From: an uncultured Christensenella sp.
Lineage (GTDB): Bacteria > Bacillota > Clostridia > Christensenellales > UBA3700
NCBI GenBank assembly: GCA_910584635.1
Contig: CAJUBA010000019.1
Span: 1 to 5,698, forward strand
Reading direction: 5' to 3'
DNA: 5,698 bases
Position 1 is the stretch's first letter. The number at the start of each line of letters is the position of its first letter. Below, piece by piece: positions 5,247 through 5,698 of this stretch. The position numbers were made by a program, and so were the translations under genes. Under the pieces are notes generated by a model. It was given only the letters and a program-made list of their open reading frames with translations, was not told the origin of the DNA and searched no databases.

Positions 5247-5477
5247 ATGACAGATTCACGAAGAAAAAGTATCCAAGAAGTAATGGACGCAATAGATTGG
5301 GCGATCAGCGAAATAAACGACTTAATGTCCGATGAGCAAGAAAGTTTCGATAACCTACCGCTTGGCAGGCAGTTGGAAGATAGCGACTATCAAATGCTTA
5401 ACGCGATAGAGAATTTAGACGGCGCGATAGACGAGTTGAGAGACGCGAAAGGCTATCTTGAAGAAGCATTAGTATAA
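5247..5477 (+). CDS. Small acidic helical phage protein of unknown function
   Basis: This is a 76-aa acidic protein, almost entirely helical, made of two amphipathic helices (about 5-28 and 49-75) around the segment DEQESFDNLPLGRQLEDSD. This pattern (helix, E/Q-E-x-F-D-N-x-P, then a helix ending LEEA) resembles a small protein seen often in Gram-positive phage early regions, whose function is not established to my knowledge. The frame is open 37 codons further upstream, overlapping the HTH gene, but that part is basic and unlike the rest. The ATG at 5247 has AGGAG 10 bases upstream and follows the previous stop by 2 bases, so it is chosen. Two-helix proteins of this kind may act as coiled-coil partners of other early proteins. 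Confidence 0.78.
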   Translation: MTDSRRKSIQEVMDAIDWAISEINDLMSDEQESFDNLPLGRQLEDSDYQMLNAIENLDGAIDELRDAKGYLEEALV

Positions 5478-5501
5478 ATAAAAAAATAAGGAGATTTTGA
5501 T

Positions 5502-5698
5502 ATGAGAGTATTTACGGCAAAAGATTTAGAAAGTTTTGAGAAAGACGAGTTTGGCAGACTGATTTGTCCAAGCGGCGACTATACGCAGATAAAAAGCTTC
5601 GGCGAGTGTTGCAGCTTCGGCGAGTGTTGCAGTTTCGGCGCGGGTTGCAGATTCGGCGAGTGTTGCAGTTTCGGCGCGGGTTGCAGATTCGGCGAGTG
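5502..5698 (+). CDS. Cysteine-rich six-residue repeat protein (partial, runs off window)
   Basis: This is the first 65 codons of a gene cut by the window edge. AAGGAG lies 8 bases before the ATG. Residues 1-31 are ordinary and soluble (MRVFTAKDLESFEKDEFGRL). From residue 32 the protein becomes a perfect series of hexapeptides: SFGECC, SFGECC, SFGAGC, RFGECC, SFGAGC, RFGE. Phenylalanine, glycine and the last cysteine are fixed. The pattern F-G-x-x-C-x resembles the left-handed beta-helix hexapeptide rule (hydrophobic, G, two variable, small residue, variable), which would stack Phe and Cys in ladders, but this is inference. FG-x-x-C repeat proteins of this kind occur in phages and gut bacteria without a known function as far as I am aware. 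It follows the acidic helical gene by 24 bases in the early operon. Confidence 0.8.
   Translation, partial: MRVFTAKDLESFEKDEFGRLICPSGDYTQIKSFGECCSFGECCSFGAGCRFGECCSFGAGCRFGE
5595..5698 (+). repeat. In-frame 18-bp tandem repeat array within the partial gene
   Basis: Five full 18-base units and part of a sixth run to the window edge, with the unit agcttcggcgagtgttgc and variants. Units alternate in pairs: 5631-5662 is identical to 5667-5698, giving a 36-base higher-order repeat. The first unit has 11 G/C of 18, well above its surroundings. Such near-identical arrays can gain or lose units by slippage or recombination, changing protein length without a frameshift. Confidence 0.9.

Noticed and set aside
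5595..5698. CRISPR array or pentapeptide-repeat protein
   Set aside because: Units are contiguous 18-bp in-frame coding repeats without spacers, so this is not CRISPR. The period is six residues rather than five, so it is not a pentapeptide repeat.

Overview
The window looks like the left end of an integrated temperate phage, or a phage-like integrative element, in a low-GC Gram-positive (Bacillota-type) host. The evidence is AT-rich DNA, strong AGGAG-type ribosome binding sites before almost every gene, consensus sigma-A promoters, and the classic layout of a tyrosine integrase and cleavable repressor facing away from a row of small early genes. TGA serves as a stop codon, so the code is standard. 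The species cannot be named from this sequence.

Left edge (1-150): a short, more GC-rich stretch that may be the tail of a neighbouring gene, a bidirectional hairpin terminator, and short TTTGTAA repeats next to the integrase stop. This is where an attachment site would be expected.

Lysogeny operon (minus strand, 3242 down to 151): an S24/LexA-type repressor, a coiled-coil protein with a C-terminal GIY-YIG nuclease domain, and the integrase. The genes are separated by 3 nt and then overlap by 1 nt, so they are probably co-transcribed and translationally coupled. The nuclease sits in the slot where temperate phages often carry accessory genes expressed in the lysogen.

Switch region (3243-3403, plus 3605-3620): a consensus minus-strand promoter for the repressor operon and a consensus plus-strand promoter for a Cro-like gene. 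Each overlaps a TGA-N7-TCA operator-like site. A third copy lies just after the Cro-like gene and shares 15 identical bases with the second.

Early region (plus strand, 3404-5698): a Cro-like HTH protein, a small basic protein, a two-helix membrane protein, a 110-aa unknown, a small HTH protein (possible excisionase or regulator), a small acidic helical protein, and the start of a cysteine-rich protein made of six-residue SFGECC-like repeats that runs off the window.

One gene breaks the pattern. At 4020-4535 a membrane-anchored protein is encoded on the minus strand with its own strong promoter, whose -35, spacing and -10 match the repressor promoter. It overlaps the end of the preceding plus-strand gene by 84 nt. 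It reads as a lysogen-expressed cargo gene (moron), and with the GIY-YIG protein it is the best candidate for an undescribed host-benefit or phage-exclusion function.
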